Shown here: one piece after another, positions 1-7,952 of the stretch
Layout: every line of letters starts with the position of its first letter
Position numbering within the stretch: the first letter of the stretch is position 1
Assembly: GCA_025963725.1 (NCBI GenBank)
Contig: JAOQAE010000006.1
Location: forward strand, 903,207-967,206
Source of the DNA: Bacteroidota bacterium
GTDB taxonomy: Bacteria; Bacteroidota; Bacteroidia; 2-12-FULL-35-15
Length of the DNA stretch: 64,000 nucleotides
Reading direction: 5' to 3'
Made by a program: the position numbers and the translations under genes
The notes under the pieces: generated by a model
The model's database searches: none
What the model was told of the DNA's origin: nothing
Seen by the model: the letters and a program-made list of their open reading frames with translations, nothing else

Positions 1-1
1 T

Positions 2-661
2 GAAGTGGCCAGCATGTGCACAGGCGCATTTTTACTGGCATCCACAGGATTGTTAAAAGGAAAAATCTGCTCTACGCACTGGATCGCATCCGATGCATTT
101 GCTAAAATGTTCCCCGACGTAAATTTAGTTACCGACAGGGTAATTACAGATGAGCATGGCATTTATACAAATGGCGGCGCTTACTCATTCCTGCATTTGC
201 TGCTGTATTTGGTTGAGAAGTACTGCGGAAGGGAGGTGGCTGTTTATTGCTCCAAAGTTTTTGAAGTTGATATCGACCGCCAGACGCAATCCCAGTTCAC
301 CATATTCTCAGGATTAAAGGACCACCAGGATGCGGCAATAAAAAAGGCGCAGCTGTATATTGAAAAGCATGTGAGTGAAAAAATATCCATCGGGGAGCTG
401 GCCGGCCAGTTCGCTATCGGCAGAAGGAATTTTGACAGGCGCTTCATTAAAGCAACAGCAAACACTCCGGTAGAATACATGCAAAAGGTAAAAATGGAAG
501 CTGCAAAAAGAAAGCTGGAAAGCAGCAGGGAAACGGTGGATGAAATAATGTACAGCGTGAGCTACTCCGACAGTAAAGCTTTCAGAACTGTATTTAAAAA
601 AGTTACTGGCTTGTCGCCGCTGGAGTATAGGAATAAATATAATAAGGAAGCTGTGGCCTGA
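2..661 (+). CDS. GlxA-family AraC transcriptional regulator (5' end outside window)
   Basis: The C-terminal part of a GlxA-type regulator: a DJ-1/PfpI-like amidotransferase-fold domain followed by an AraC double helix-turn-helix. The visible protein opens at the nucleophile-elbow-like stretch ASMCTGAFLLAS, which lies mid-domain in this family, so the reading frame must begin upstream of the window. The last ~100 residues carry the AraC pattern (ISIGELAGQFAIGRRNFDRR, then YSDSKAFRTVFKKVTGLSPL). Family knowledge: such proteins bind DNA and usually respond to a small ligand; the DJ-1 domain is normally not catalytic. The target is unknown. The GTG at position 5 is not a credible start. Class is confident, regulon is not. 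Confidence 0.9.
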   Translation, partial: EVASMCTGAFLLASTGLLKGKICSTHWIASDAFAKMFPDVNLVTDRVITDEHGIYTNGGAYSFLHLLLYLVEKYCGREVAVYCSKVFEVDIDRQTQSQFTIFSGLKDHQDAAIKKAQLYIEKHVSEKISIGELAGQFAIGRRNFDRRFIKATANTPVEYMQKVKMEAAKRKLESSRETVDEIMYSVSYSDSKAFRTVFKKVTGLSPLEYRNKYNKEAVA

Positions 662-688
662 TGGATTAACAAGAAGATATCTCCTAAT

Positions 689-1306
689 CTATTTATCCGA
701 AAAGGAGATCTGTCCGCAGGGAATAATGGAGTAGCTTCTATCCGGCCCTGTATGGCTAAAGCCTAAACCAAGCAATAGCGTTAATTGATCTTTTGTTGCC
801 GGAACTTCGTTTACAGTGTTATCCGGAATGGATCTGAAATGAAGCTTATGCCCCTTCGAAAATAAGGCGAATGGAATAGGATTCATTTCAGGGCTGTACT
901 CCGCCAGGAACCCAATATACAGATCACATTCTTCCTCCGGATGAATAACTTTACTGAATTTTGCAGGAGGGGCGCTGAGAGCCTTTTTTATATCTGTGTT
1001 GGAAAGAGACAGGCTATCTTGTAAAAACACTTTAAACTTCTGTCCGTTAATGGGCGTGGGTTGGTAATATTCCTTTGAGAAAGCAATTTGCAGGTTCATG
1101 GGAAGTGCGCTATCATTAATGATCGTAGCAGTAACGTAGCAGTAAAAATAACGGGTTCCCGCAGAGTCCTTAAAGACCCGTCCCATTCGCTGGCCATTTT
1201 TAATGTATGTGCCAAAATATTTTTCGGAGAGCTCTTGTGATCCATCACCGGAGCAGCAACAAAAACCAAGTACCACGAATAGCGCAATCAAATTTCTAAG
1301 CTTCAT
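689..1306 (-). CDS. Putative lipoprotein, function unknown
   Basis: A 205-residue protein beginning MKLRNLIALFVVLGFCCCSG. This is a short basic n-region, a hydrophobic core and a cysteine cluster at about residues 16-18, so a lipoprotein-type signal peptide is likely although the lipobox is not canonical. I prefer this start over a possible upstream one at 1348 because it puts the signal sequence at the N-terminus. The mature part has a run (LQIAFSKEYYQPTP) and repeated acidic stretches but no domain I recognise. It is convergent with the AraC-type gene and divergent from the ECF41 sigma gene, with no obvious operon partner. Secreted or envelope location is inferred; function unknown. Confidence 0.6.
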   Translation of the reverse strand: MKLRNLIALFVVLGFCCCSGDGSQELSEKYFGTYIKNGQRMGRVFKDSAGTRYFYCYVTATIINDSALPMNLQIAFSKEYYQPTPINGQKFKVFLQDSLSLSNTDIKKALSAPPAKFSKVIHPEEECDLYIGFLAEYSPEMNPIPFALFSKGHKLHFRSIPDNTVNEVPATKDQLTLLLGLGFSHTGPDRSYSIIPCGQISFSDK

Positions 1307-1440
1307 ACGAAGGATGTAAGGATTATATTCCAATAGCTCTATCTTCAATGACGTTTAATTACCCGCTTAGCTCATAAACAGGCGTTGCCGATAAGTAAAT
1401 ATAATAAATAAGTTCCCGTCTTATTCATACATTTATAATT

Positions 1441-2289
1441 ATGGAATCTCACGCTCAGGAACTCATCTCACTTCGCCCCTATCTTTTCAAGATCGCGTAT
1501 AGCATGACGGGAGTTGTGGAAGAAGCCGAGGACATTGTGCAGGATGTGTATGCGAAATGGCTGGAGGCCAACCGCCAGGGCGTAGAAAGCATGAAGGCAT
1601 ATCTTGCCCGCATGGTTGTGAATCAAAGCATAAACCGGCTTAATGAATTAAAAAAGGAACGGGAAACCTATAAGGGATTCTGGATGCCCGAGCCATACAT
1701 TACCCTGAATGCTGATCCGGAAGTTCCTGCTATCGATTATGGCCTGCTGCTGTTGCTGGAACGCCTGAACCCGGTGGAACGCGCAGTTTTTATATTACGT
1801 GAAAGCTTCTCCGAGAAGTATGATGCTATTGCAGACCTCACCGGGCAGTCGGAGGAAAACTGCAGGCAGCTGTTGCACCGTGCGCGTGAAAAAACACGCT
1901 CAGAAGCTACACGCGCGGCAGACCATGAGAAAGTGCGTGCCCTGACTGAAGCGTTTCTCTCGGCACTTTACCGGCAAGACCGTTCAGCACTGGAAGAGAT
2001 CTTACGGCACGACATCGAGCTGTATGGTGATGGCGGCGGCAAAAAGGCTGCTTCACTGAAGCCGCTCTTCGGAATTGATAAAGTATTGAAATTCCTGCTT
2101 GGTGTATCGAAGCTGGAGGAGAACAATAGCTATTCGTATAAACAGGGCTTCGTAAACGGCCACCCTGCCGCTCTTATGTATTCAGATGCAAGCGGGGAAA
2201 TAGACAGCGCCCTTTGCATTGACTACGATGAGGCGGGCATTTCACGGCTTCATTATATCCGCAACCCCGACAAATTAAACCTCCGTTAA
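1441..2289 (+). CDS. ECF41-type RNA polymerase sigma factor with SnoaL-like C-terminal domain
   Basis: A 282-residue ECF sigma factor. Region 2 (EEAEDIVQDVYAKWLEA, ~27-43) and region 4 (residues ~100-150, with AIADLTGQSEENCRQLLHRA) are followed by a ~120-residue SnoaL/NTF2-like extension. Two ECF41 signatures are visible: a WMPEP motif at 81-85, matching the WLPEP linker motif, and DGGGK near residue 200. In this group the C-terminal domain modulates activity, replacing an anti-sigma factor. The next gene is a carboxymuconolactone-decarboxylase-like protein, the usual ECF41 partner, and it has an ECF41-like promoter. Start: ATG at 1441; no strong ribosome binding site is visible, as is usual in this phylum. 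High confidence in group assignment. Confidence 0.93.
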   Translation: MESHAQELISLRPYLFKIAYSMTGVVEEAEDIVQDVYAKWLEANRQGVESMKAYLARMVVNQSINRLNELKKERETYKGFWMPEPYITLNADPEVPAIDYGLLLLLERLNPVERAVFILRESFSEKYDAIADLTGQSEENCRQLLHRAREKTRSEATRAADHEKVRALTEAFLSALYRQDRSALEEILRHDIELYGDGGGKKAASLKPLFGIDKVLKFLLGVSKLEENNSYSYKQGFVNGHPAALMYSDASGEIDSALCIDYDEAGISRLHYIRNPDKLNLR

Positions 2290-2306
2290 TTTTTTTTTCA
2301 GGATCC

Positions 2307-2332
2307 TGTCACAAAATAACCGGGAGGCAGTC
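2307..2332 (+). promoter_or_regulatory. ECF41-like promoter upstream of the CMD gene
   Basis: TGTCACA at 2307-2313, 15 bp, then AGTC at 2329-2332, running into TTTAG. As I recall the published ECF41 consensus, it is TGTCACA, about 16 bp, CGTC, so the -35 element is exact and the -10 element differs at one base or by one base of spacing. It lies 28 bp before the CMD start and just after the sigma gene, as expected for the autologous target. Not seen in front of the sigma gene itself. Confidence 0.75.
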
Positions 2333-2360
2333 TTTAGGGTAAACCTAAAAACTATCTCTT

Positions 2361-2909
2361 ATGGATACCTATTTAAAGCCTATTGAAAAGCCGGAAGGCT
2401 TATTATGGAAAATGATCTATTCATTTTCCCGCAGGATGTTCGGAAAAGTATTAACCCCTCTGAAGATCATGTCGGTGCGCCTGCCGGTCGGATTTGCCCT
2501 GTTTTCGATGAAGATCGGCAAGCTCGATAAGAAACTGCGCTTACCGCAGGAAACCCTCATGCTTGTACGCCAGCAGGTAGCGCGGCTGAATGTTTGCCTG
2601 TTCTGCATCGACATTGCCCGGATGATCACTATCCAATCGTCCATGAAACAGGAAAAATTCGATGCGCTCGGCGAGTATAAAACAAGCCCTCTCTTTTCGG
2701 ATGCTGAGCGGGCGCTTCTCGACTTTGTAACATTGTTAACAAAAGAAAGGCGCATGGACCAGGAAACATTTTCGGCACTGGCGAAGCATTACCCGGAGCG
2801 GGAGATCTGCGAGATCGTTTGGATCATCAGCACAGAGTTTTATTACAACATCGGCAATATCGGGCTGAATATTCATTCGGATATGCTGTGCGAAATTGTG
2901 AGGAAGTAG
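2361..2909 (+). CDS. Carboxymuconolactone decarboxylase (AhpD-like) family protein
   Basis: A 182-residue CMD/AhpD-fold protein. The core helix LMLVRQQVARLNVCLFCID contains a CxxC pair at residues 79-82, placed as in AhpD-like peroxidase/disulfide reductases. Enzyme activity is therefore probably thiol-based redox rather than decarboxylation, but that is inference from the fold. Proteins of this type are the standard genomic neighbour and target of ECF41 sigma factors. Here the gene follows the ECF41 gene by 71 bp and has an ECF41-type promoter in that gap. A hairpin terminator follows. The substrate is unknown. Confidence 0.9.
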   Translation: MDTYLKPIEKPEGLLWKMIYSFSRRMFGKVLTPLKIMSVRLPVGFALFSMKIGKLDKKLRLPQETLMLVRQQVARLNVCLFCIDIARMITIQSSMKQEKFDALGEYKTSPLFSDAERALLDFVTLLTKERRMDQETFSALAKHYPEREICEIVWIISTEFYYNIGNIGLNIHSDMLCEIVRK

Positions 2910-2944
2910 TTTTCCGCCAAATGAGGCCGCATAAATAGTATTAA

Positions 2945-2971
2945 AAAGGGTTGCTCTTTGAGTAACCCTTT
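2945..2971 (+). terminator. Hairpin terminator after the CMD gene
   Basis: AAAGGGTT and AACCCTTT form an 8-bp stem with a further CTC/GAG pairing inside and a TTTG turn. A short pyrimidine-rich tail follows. It sits about 35 bp after the CMD stop codon. Confidence 0.6.
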
Positions 2972-3076
2972 CCTGTTTTCTGCTAATATTCATGTATTTA
3001 TTTTATCTTTATTACTATACGGCAGCAGTATGCCGGGGCTTTCATGCGTTTGGGGCCAATTAACTGAAAATAAAAG

Positions 3077-4462
3077 ATGAAGAATAAAAATAATTTCTAC
3101 TGGTTAACTTGTTTTTCCGATCAACGCTTTGGCCTGCCAAATACCTCGGGGGTGAGAACAGAATACGAAAGAGATTATGACCGGATAATCTTTTCTTCGG
3201 CATTTCGAAGGCTTCAGAATAAAACGCAGGTATTTCCTTTACCAAAACATATATTCGTACATAACCGCTTAACACATTCCTTAGAAGTTGCGAGTGTTGG
3301 CAGGTCGCTTGGCAAGATCATAGGCAAGCACATTGCTGCAATGCCGGAAATCGATAAAAATGACGAAGCGCGCCGCTTTTACCGCAATCATTTAAAAAGT
3401 GTAATTGCCGCCGCTGCGCTGGCGCATGATCTGGGCAACCCGGCTTTTGGCCATTCGGGGGAAGAAGCGATCTCTAAATTCTTTAAGGAAAACAGCGATC
3501 CGGGCCTGAAAAAATTATTTTCGCGTGATGAGTGGTCAGACCTTACCAATTTCGAAGGAAATGCCAATGCTCTCAGAATTTTAACGAGACAATATCATGG
3601 CCGGCTTGTAGGAGGCTTTAGATTAACGTATGCAACACTGTCGAGCATCCTGAAATATCCCTGCTCATCCAGGCAAAGCCAGGGTAAAAAAGGGCCGCTG
3701 CATTTAAAAAAATACGGTTATTTCCAAACTGAAAAAAACGTTTTTGATGATGTTGCCAAAGCTACGGGAATGATCCCTGATCCGGAAAACAAAGGAGCCT
3801 ACTTCAGGCACCCCTTCGTTTATTTAGTAGAGGCTGCGGATGATATATGCTATAACATTATTGATTTTGAAGATGCCCATCGCTTGAAAATATTAAATAC
3901 AAAATATGTTGCCGATACATTTCTTAAAATTATTAAGGCCAATAAAAAGGAGAAGATGGCACAAGTGAAAAGGACTTGCAAGCTTCTTGAGGAAGACCCG
4001 AATGAACTAATTGGCTATTTAAGGGCAAAAGCCATTAACTATTTAGCGCTGTCAGTCTCCGCAGAGTTCATCAGCAACATCGATAAAATAGCGGAAGGTT
4101 CCTACAGGGGTTCGCTTTATTCTAATTTAAAGGATGTAAGATCTGTTCTGGAAGAAATAGAAAAAGTGTCATACGATAAAATATATAACTACTCAAGCGT
4201 TGCTAAGATCGAATTAGCAGGGTTCCAGATCATGTCTACCCTTGTTGAAAAATTTATAGAGGCGGCATTGACCAAAGAAGCGCTGCGGATTAAGCGGCAT
4301 AAAAAAATACTCGAGCTTTTACCTGCTCAGCACAGGTTTGACGAGACTGATTCCGCGTATGTAAAGTCGATGAACATAATCGATTATATTTCGGGGATGA
4401 CGGATCTGTATGCATTGGAGCTTTATAATAATATTACCGGGATCGAGATGCCGGGCTTTTAA
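3077..4462 (+). CDS. dgt: Deoxyguanosinetriphosphate triphosphohydrolase (dGTPase)
   Basis: A 461-residue HD-superfamily dNTPase that hydrolyses dGTP (or other dNTPs) to the nucleoside and triphosphate, adjusting cytosolic dNTP pools. The metal-binding residues are visible: H67 in NRLTHSLEVASVGRSLG, the HD pair at 117-118 in AHDLGNPAFGHSGEEA, and a later aspartate in VEAADDICYNIID. The N-terminal ERDYDRIIFSSAFRRLQNKT motif is typical of Dgt. Length is near the family norm. It stands alone: a terminator hairpin precedes it and a repeat-type terminator cassette overlaps its stop codon, separating it from the convergent peptide-modification operon. High confidence. Confidence 0.95.
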   Translation: MKNKNNFYWLTCFSDQRFGLPNTSGVRTEYERDYDRIIFSSAFRRLQNKTQVFPLPKHIFVHNRLTHSLEVASVGRSLGKIIGKHIAAMPEIDKNDEARRFYRNHLKSVIAAAALAHDLGNPAFGHSGEEAISKFFKENSDPGLKKLFSRDEWSDLTNFEGNANALRILTRQYHGRLVGGFRLTYATLSSILKYPCSSRQSQGKKGPLHLKKYGYFQTEKNVFDDVAKATGMIPDPENKGAYFRHPFVYLVEAADDICYNIIDFEDAHRLKILNTKYVADTFLKIIKANKKEKMAQVKRTCKLLEEDPNELIGYLRAKAINYLALSVSAEFISNIDKIAEGSYRGSLYSNLKDVRSVLEEIEKVSYDKIYNYSSVAKIELAGFQIMSTLVEKFIEAALTKEALRIKRHKKILELLPAQHRFDETDSAYVKSMNIIDYISGMTDLYALELYNNITGIEMPGF

Positions 4463-4497
4463 AACAAAAGCCTCATCTTCCCGGGGAAAATGGGCCT
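4461..4497. terminator. Terminator cassette, copy 1 (convergent dgt / ATP-grasp genes)
   Basis: AAAACAAAAGCCTCATCTTC followed by CCGGGGAAAATGGGCC; the arms GCCTCATCTTC and GAAAATGGGC pair imperfectly. The same ~35-70 bp cassette recurs at four other places in the window. In minus orientation the hairpin is followed by CTTTTGTTTT, a good U-tract. Copy 1 is the most degenerate. Confidence 0.6.
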
Positions 4498-4505
4498 AAG
4501 TAGCT

Positions 4506-5714
4506 CTATACATGAGCCTTATTCTTAAGCAAGTTAATATAGTGCATTTTCTCCTTAAACCCTTCCTGCGCTCCGAAACTACCAATGGTTTCAATAGCCT
4601 TCTCATAAGAAGTACCAGCGCATTCAACGCTAATCGCAATATTGATCGCCGAAACAATTTCCTGTAGCTTTTCCAGTTCGGGCTTTGATAAAAAAACTGC
4701 ATTCAAACCATCTTCGTTTATTCCGTTCGTTACAACAGGAATTAGTTTACCCGTTGTTGTTAACCATACAAGTGGCGTATCTCTCCATAAAGGATTGTCT
4801 ATTGGAGCCGCTGAACATCTTGCCAAGGCAGAAATAATAGTATTTCCCAAAATATTCACGCGTATATCATAGTAAAAGTTCCGCCCCTCTATATTAACCG
4901 ATGATGGTTCTATCCATTCCTGAAATACAACTTCCTCATCGTGTATGGAATTAGTAAGATCTTGGCATGCCTGTTCCCATACAGGGATTGATGATACTTT
5001 TTGAACTCCTTTGCTCCCTGAGCCTCGCTTTGGCTTAATTATAACTGATTTACCAGATTCCAATAACAACCTCGCCACTTTATCTTCTGTTTTCAAGCTG
5101 TAATATGGAATACAGTTCTTTTCCAGGCCAACAGACTTTAACAAAAGCCCCACATGAGATTTGTCCCGACAGATTTTCCTTAAACGAAGATCATTTAAGC
5201 AGTAACAACTGGTCACACTAAGGGGAAACTGAGCGCTTCGCCTATACATCGCAGCAACAGGCCTTTTTTTTACCCAAACCTCATCCCTTTTCTGCTCAAC
5301 AGCAGTTACATCCGAGATATAAGCTTTTGCCTTGTTTTGTTTAAGTTCCTTTAATAAGGCATTAAAATCATCAAGGTTACGCCCGATCCGGTAATCTTCC
5401 AAAAAATTCAAGTCTGTTGCTTTAACAGAAACATTACTTACTCCTCCTCTTATTCTATAACAATCCGGAAGCAGCAATATGATGTCCTCATTATTGGAGT
5501 GGGACATCAATTCACTGGCAATTTCTTCAATTCCGGAAGAAGATCTTTCTGACCAAGGGTCTCTGCCTGCATTGAATAGTTGATCCGATAGTTTTAAACC
5601 TACAGGATGATCATTCACCTCTATAATATGCCATTGGCGGTGCTGATCCAAAATCAGATCAACACCCAATAATATCTTCTTATGTCGGGCATTATTTTTT
5701 TCGCCCTTTAACAT
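4506..5714 (-). CDS. ATP-grasp superfamily protein in an apparently permuted order, putative peptide ligase
   Basis: A 402-residue ATP-grasp-like protein. Residues 227-237 (KPKRGSGSKGV) look like the glycine-rich ATP loop, 264-270 (FQEWIEP) like the ATP-contacting strand, and 283-300 (DIRVNILG...ALAR) like the next strands. The Mg-binding 'GVDLILD...IIEVNDHP' segment that normally closes the domain sits instead at residues 17-37, before the rest, and I see no second copy at the C-terminus. This suggests a circularly permuted ATP-grasp, or a fused fragment. It overlaps the upstream small peptide gene by 23 bp, so translation is probably coupled. By analogy with graspetide-type ligases it may modify that peptide; this is inference. 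Confidence 0.7.
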   Translation of the reverse strand: MLKGEKNNARHKKILLGVDLILDQHRQWHIIEVNDHPVGLKLSDQLFNAGRDPWSERSSSGIEEIASELMSHSNNEDIILLLPDCYRIRGGVSNVSVKATDLNFLEDYRIGRNLDDFNALLKELKQNKAKAYISDVTAVEQKRDEVWVKKRPVAAMYRRSAQFPLSVTSCYCLNDLRLRKICRDKSHVGLLLKSVGLEKNCIPYYSLKTEDKVARLLLESGKSVIIKPKRGSGSKGVQKVSSIPVWEQACQDLTNSIHDEEVVFQEWIEPSSVNIEGRNFYYDIRVNILGNTIISALARCSAAPIDNPLWRDTPLVWLTTTGKLIPVVTNGINEDGLNAVFLSKPELEKLQEIVSAINIAISVECAGTSYEKAIETIGSFGAQEGFKEKMHYINLLKNKAHV

Positions 5715-5955
5715 TATGCTCTATTTTTACTGCGTCCCAACCCTTCCGGAGATCCAGTATCTTTGGCGCAATAGTAGAAACAGAAGTCCCATTGACGATG
5801 TCGATTATGGCAATTGTTTCATTTGCTGAAAGATCGATTCCGCTTTCCTGAAGCGTCTTTAAGGGATTTTCTTCCAGATCGTGTGCAAATTTTTTATCCT
5901 TCCGTGCTATTTCAAAAACGAAAGACACCTTCATTAACATTGCTTTTTGTATCAT
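5692..5955 (-). CDS. Small peptide with NHLP-like leader, candidate RiPP precursor
   Basis: An 87-residue peptide. The first ~55 residues resemble a nitrile-hydratase-leader-type (NHLP) RiPP leader: a helix with ARKDKKFAHDLEENPLKTLQ, then SGIDLSANETIAIIDI. The remaining ~30 residues (starting NGTSVSTIAPKILDLRKGW) are Ser/Thr-, Lys- and Asp-containing and could be the core. The real start may be the eighth residue (MKVSFVFEI, at 5934) rather than 5955; I kept the longer form. It lies between a HemN-like radical SAM gene (25 bp upstream) and the ATP-grasp gene (23-bp overlap). The leader similarity is from reading only and is moderate; the protein could instead be a small binding or carrier protein for the pathway. 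Confidence 0.65.
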   Translation of the reverse strand: MIQKAMLMKVSFVFEIARKDKKFAHDLEENPLKTLQESGIDLSANETIAIIDIVNGTSVSTIAPKILDLRKGWDAVKIEHNVKGRKK

Positions 5956-5980
5956 AACATTTGGTTTTAGTGGTTTTTTT

Positions 5981-7234
5981 TTAATTGTCTCCTATTATTC
6001 GTTTCATTATATATGTTGCAAATCTTTGGCTGGCGGTATTTAAAGTAATTGCCCGGTCATTCATCGATATTAATCCCTCATTTTCCAGTTCCGCCAGGTG
6101 TTCCTTAATAAGCGGGTCAATCTCCCCCACTTTCGTTAAAATTGGATCGAGCGGAATCTGCAATAGGCAAACGCCCATGGCTAAATCCCTTTTACAGATA
6201 TCTGTAGAATTCATCTTAAACATCTTATGGTAGGGTAATTCATCTGCCTTTACGGAAGAATGATATAAAGTGTGCAGCACGTGATTCTCCCAGAGATAAC
6301 TGCCGTTCCGACTATATGCAGCAGGACCAAAGCCTAAATAATCCGAACCATTCCAGTTGGAAGTTACATATCTACATTGGTATCCTGACTTACAATATTC
6401 TGTAAGCGAATATTGATCATACCCGTTTTCCGTTAGCTGTATTTGGGCCCATTCACGCATCTCATTAATAACCTCTGTAGAAGGAAGCTGTTTCATAGTA
6501 CCGTTTGCCAATGATCTATCCAGAAGCTCATTCTTAAACACAATAAGTGTATACAGTGAAAAATGCTTTGGTGCTAATTTTAAAGCCTCCTGAATTGAAA
6601 ATTTCCAATCCTCCATTGTTTGGCCGGGCAACCCAAACATCAGATCTATATGAATGTTTTCAATACCAGCTTCTTTAACGCTATTAAACATTTTAAGACT
6701 TTCCTCAATAGTATGCATCCTATTCAGTGATCTTAATAGCTCATTTTGAAAAGCCTGAAAACCAATGGACACTCTATTTATACCTATGCTCTTGAGTTGC
6801 CTAAAATCAGACAATTGCTTGGTTCCCGGCTCACATTCAAGCGTAATTTCCGCGTCTTTCAACAGCCCGAAAGAAGATCTTAGCTTATTCACCAAAATCG
6901 TTAGATCAGATACGGATAATAGCGATGCTGTTCCGCCTCCTAAATATAGGGCGCCGGGTTTTGACTCAGAAAAATCCCATTTTGCCAGTGTGATCTCAAT
7001 CTCCTTTAATATAGAGCCCATAAATTTATTTAACGCTCCCTTTTCTAGTTTTTTCCTTTCGAATGTGCAAAACGTACAGATCTCCCGGCAAAACGGAACA
7101 TGAACATATAGTGTGAAATCTGTCCATTTCATTAGAGGTAAGTCCTCTTTTTCCCAAAGAAATTTTGGCGGATGATGAAAAACATAAGCGCCATCTTCTC
7201 TTCGTTGCTTCTCATTAATTTCTATTTTTTCCAT
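5981..7234 (-). CDS. HemN-like radical SAM enzyme
   Basis: A 417-residue radical SAM protein. The cluster motif CREICTFC (C49, C53, C56: CxxxCxxC) is followed by GALYLGGGTASLL (~100-110, SAM-binding GGGT) and later strands typical of the coproporphyrinogen-dehydrogenase/HemW family (NRVSIGFQAF, IHIDLMFGLPGQT). The C-terminal half keeps the HemN_C-like region (YLGFGPAAYS). The same fold is used by class C radical SAM methyltransferases and haem-processing enzymes, so HemN function should not be assumed. Its context (peptide, ATP-grasp, QueD/QueG-like genes) argues for a dedicated biosynthetic role. It overlaps the upstream QueG-like gene by 13 bp, indicating an operon. Confidence 0.88.
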   Translation of the reverse strand: MEKIEINEKQRREDGAYVFHHPPKFLWEKEDLPLMKWTDFTLYVHVPFCREICTFCTFERKKLEKGALNKFMGSILKEIEITLAKWDFSESKPGALYLGGGTASLLSVSDLTILVNKLRSSFGLLKDAEITLECEPGTKQLSDFRQLKSIGINRVSIGFQAFQNELLRSLNRMHTIEESLKMFNSVKEAGIENIHIDLMFGLPGQTMEDWKFSIQEALKLAPKHFSLYTLIVFKNELLDRSLANGTMKQLPSTEVINEMREWAQIQLTENGYDQYSLTEYCKSGYQCRYVTSNWNGSDYLGFGPAAYSRNGSYLWENHVLHTLYHSSVKADELPYHKMFKMNSTDICKRDLAMGVCLLQIPLDPILTKVGEIDPLIKEHLAELENEGLISMNDRAITLNTASQRFATYIMKRIIGDN

Positions 7235-7926
7235 TCGTATAATTTTTCAATGTTTAGTCCAATAGGACAACTATCAATACAGGCTCTGCATTCGACATAA
7301 CTATCTGAAGTAACTGCAACAGCTTTACTCTTGATCTTTTCAGGAGACGCAACAACACTTGAACAACGGAAAGCAAAAAAATCCGTCGGAGAAAGCGCAT
7401 TTACCGGGCATGCATCAACACATCTACCACACTTTATGCACACATCCTTATCCATCGGCCTTCCATAGTTAATATCTAAAAAAACGTCTTTCGTAACTAT
7501 TGTTGTCAACTGAATATAGGCGCCATGTTCAGGGTGCAGCAGAACGTTGTTCCATCCACGTGTTCCCAACCCAGCCATTTCGGCCAATACGACCTGAGCA
7601 ATTTTATGGTTGGAGATCCTATCCAGGGACTGGATATGAGATGCGGGAAACATTTCAGCCAGGGAAACAATTATCGATTCAAGAATGTGATTGGCAGTTA
7701 AATAACGCTTTCCATTCAGATGATTCCAAAACCATAATGCCTCGCTGTCAATCGGAAGCCCAAAGATGAAAAGACTGCCCCCTTTGTATAAGCTCATTTT
7801 TTCCTTTTCCTTCTCATCCAATCTTTCTTCAAGACGAAGGCTTAAGCGTTCATCTAACCGCAATACTCCATATATGGCTTTGGGAATGAATGTTTGAATA
7901 TGTGAGGTGTACTCCTGGAATAACAT
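7222..7926 (-). CDS. QueG-like double [4Fe-4S] cluster protein
   Basis: A 234-residue protein resembling the C-terminal half of epoxyqueuosine reductase QueG. AEMAGLGTRGWNNVLLHPEH (115-134) matches the QueG 'GLGWIGKN..' region, and two ferredoxin-type motifs follow: C163/C166/C169/C173 (CIKCGRCVDACP) and C213/C216/C220 (CRACIDSCP), with C188 as a likely extra ligand. QueG is normally ~310-380 residues with a B12-binding N-terminal half; this is shorter, and I see no clear cobalamin-binding half. It may act as an electron-transfer partner or a divergent reductase. The gene sits between the QueD-like and radical SAM genes in one operon. Confidence 0.8.
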   Translation of the reverse strand: MLFQEYTSHIQTFIPKAIYGVLRLDERLSLRLEERLDEKEKEKMSLYKGGSLFIFGLPIDSEALWFWNHLNGKRYLTANHILESIIVSLAEMFPASHIQSLDRISNHKIAQVVLAEMAGLGTRGWNNVLLHPEHGAYIQLTTIVTKDVFLDINYGRPMDKDVCIKCGRCVDACPVNALSPTDFFAFRCSSVVASPEKIKSKAVAVTSDSYVECRACIDSCPIGLNIEKLYEWKK

Positions 7927-7952
7927 TGTTCGATAATGGTTTATAGATGTCT

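Noticed and set aside
689..1348. Longer start (MKIELLEYNPYILRM) for the lipoprotein
   Set aside because: It would bury the signal sequence 14 residues inside; the start at 1306 fits export.
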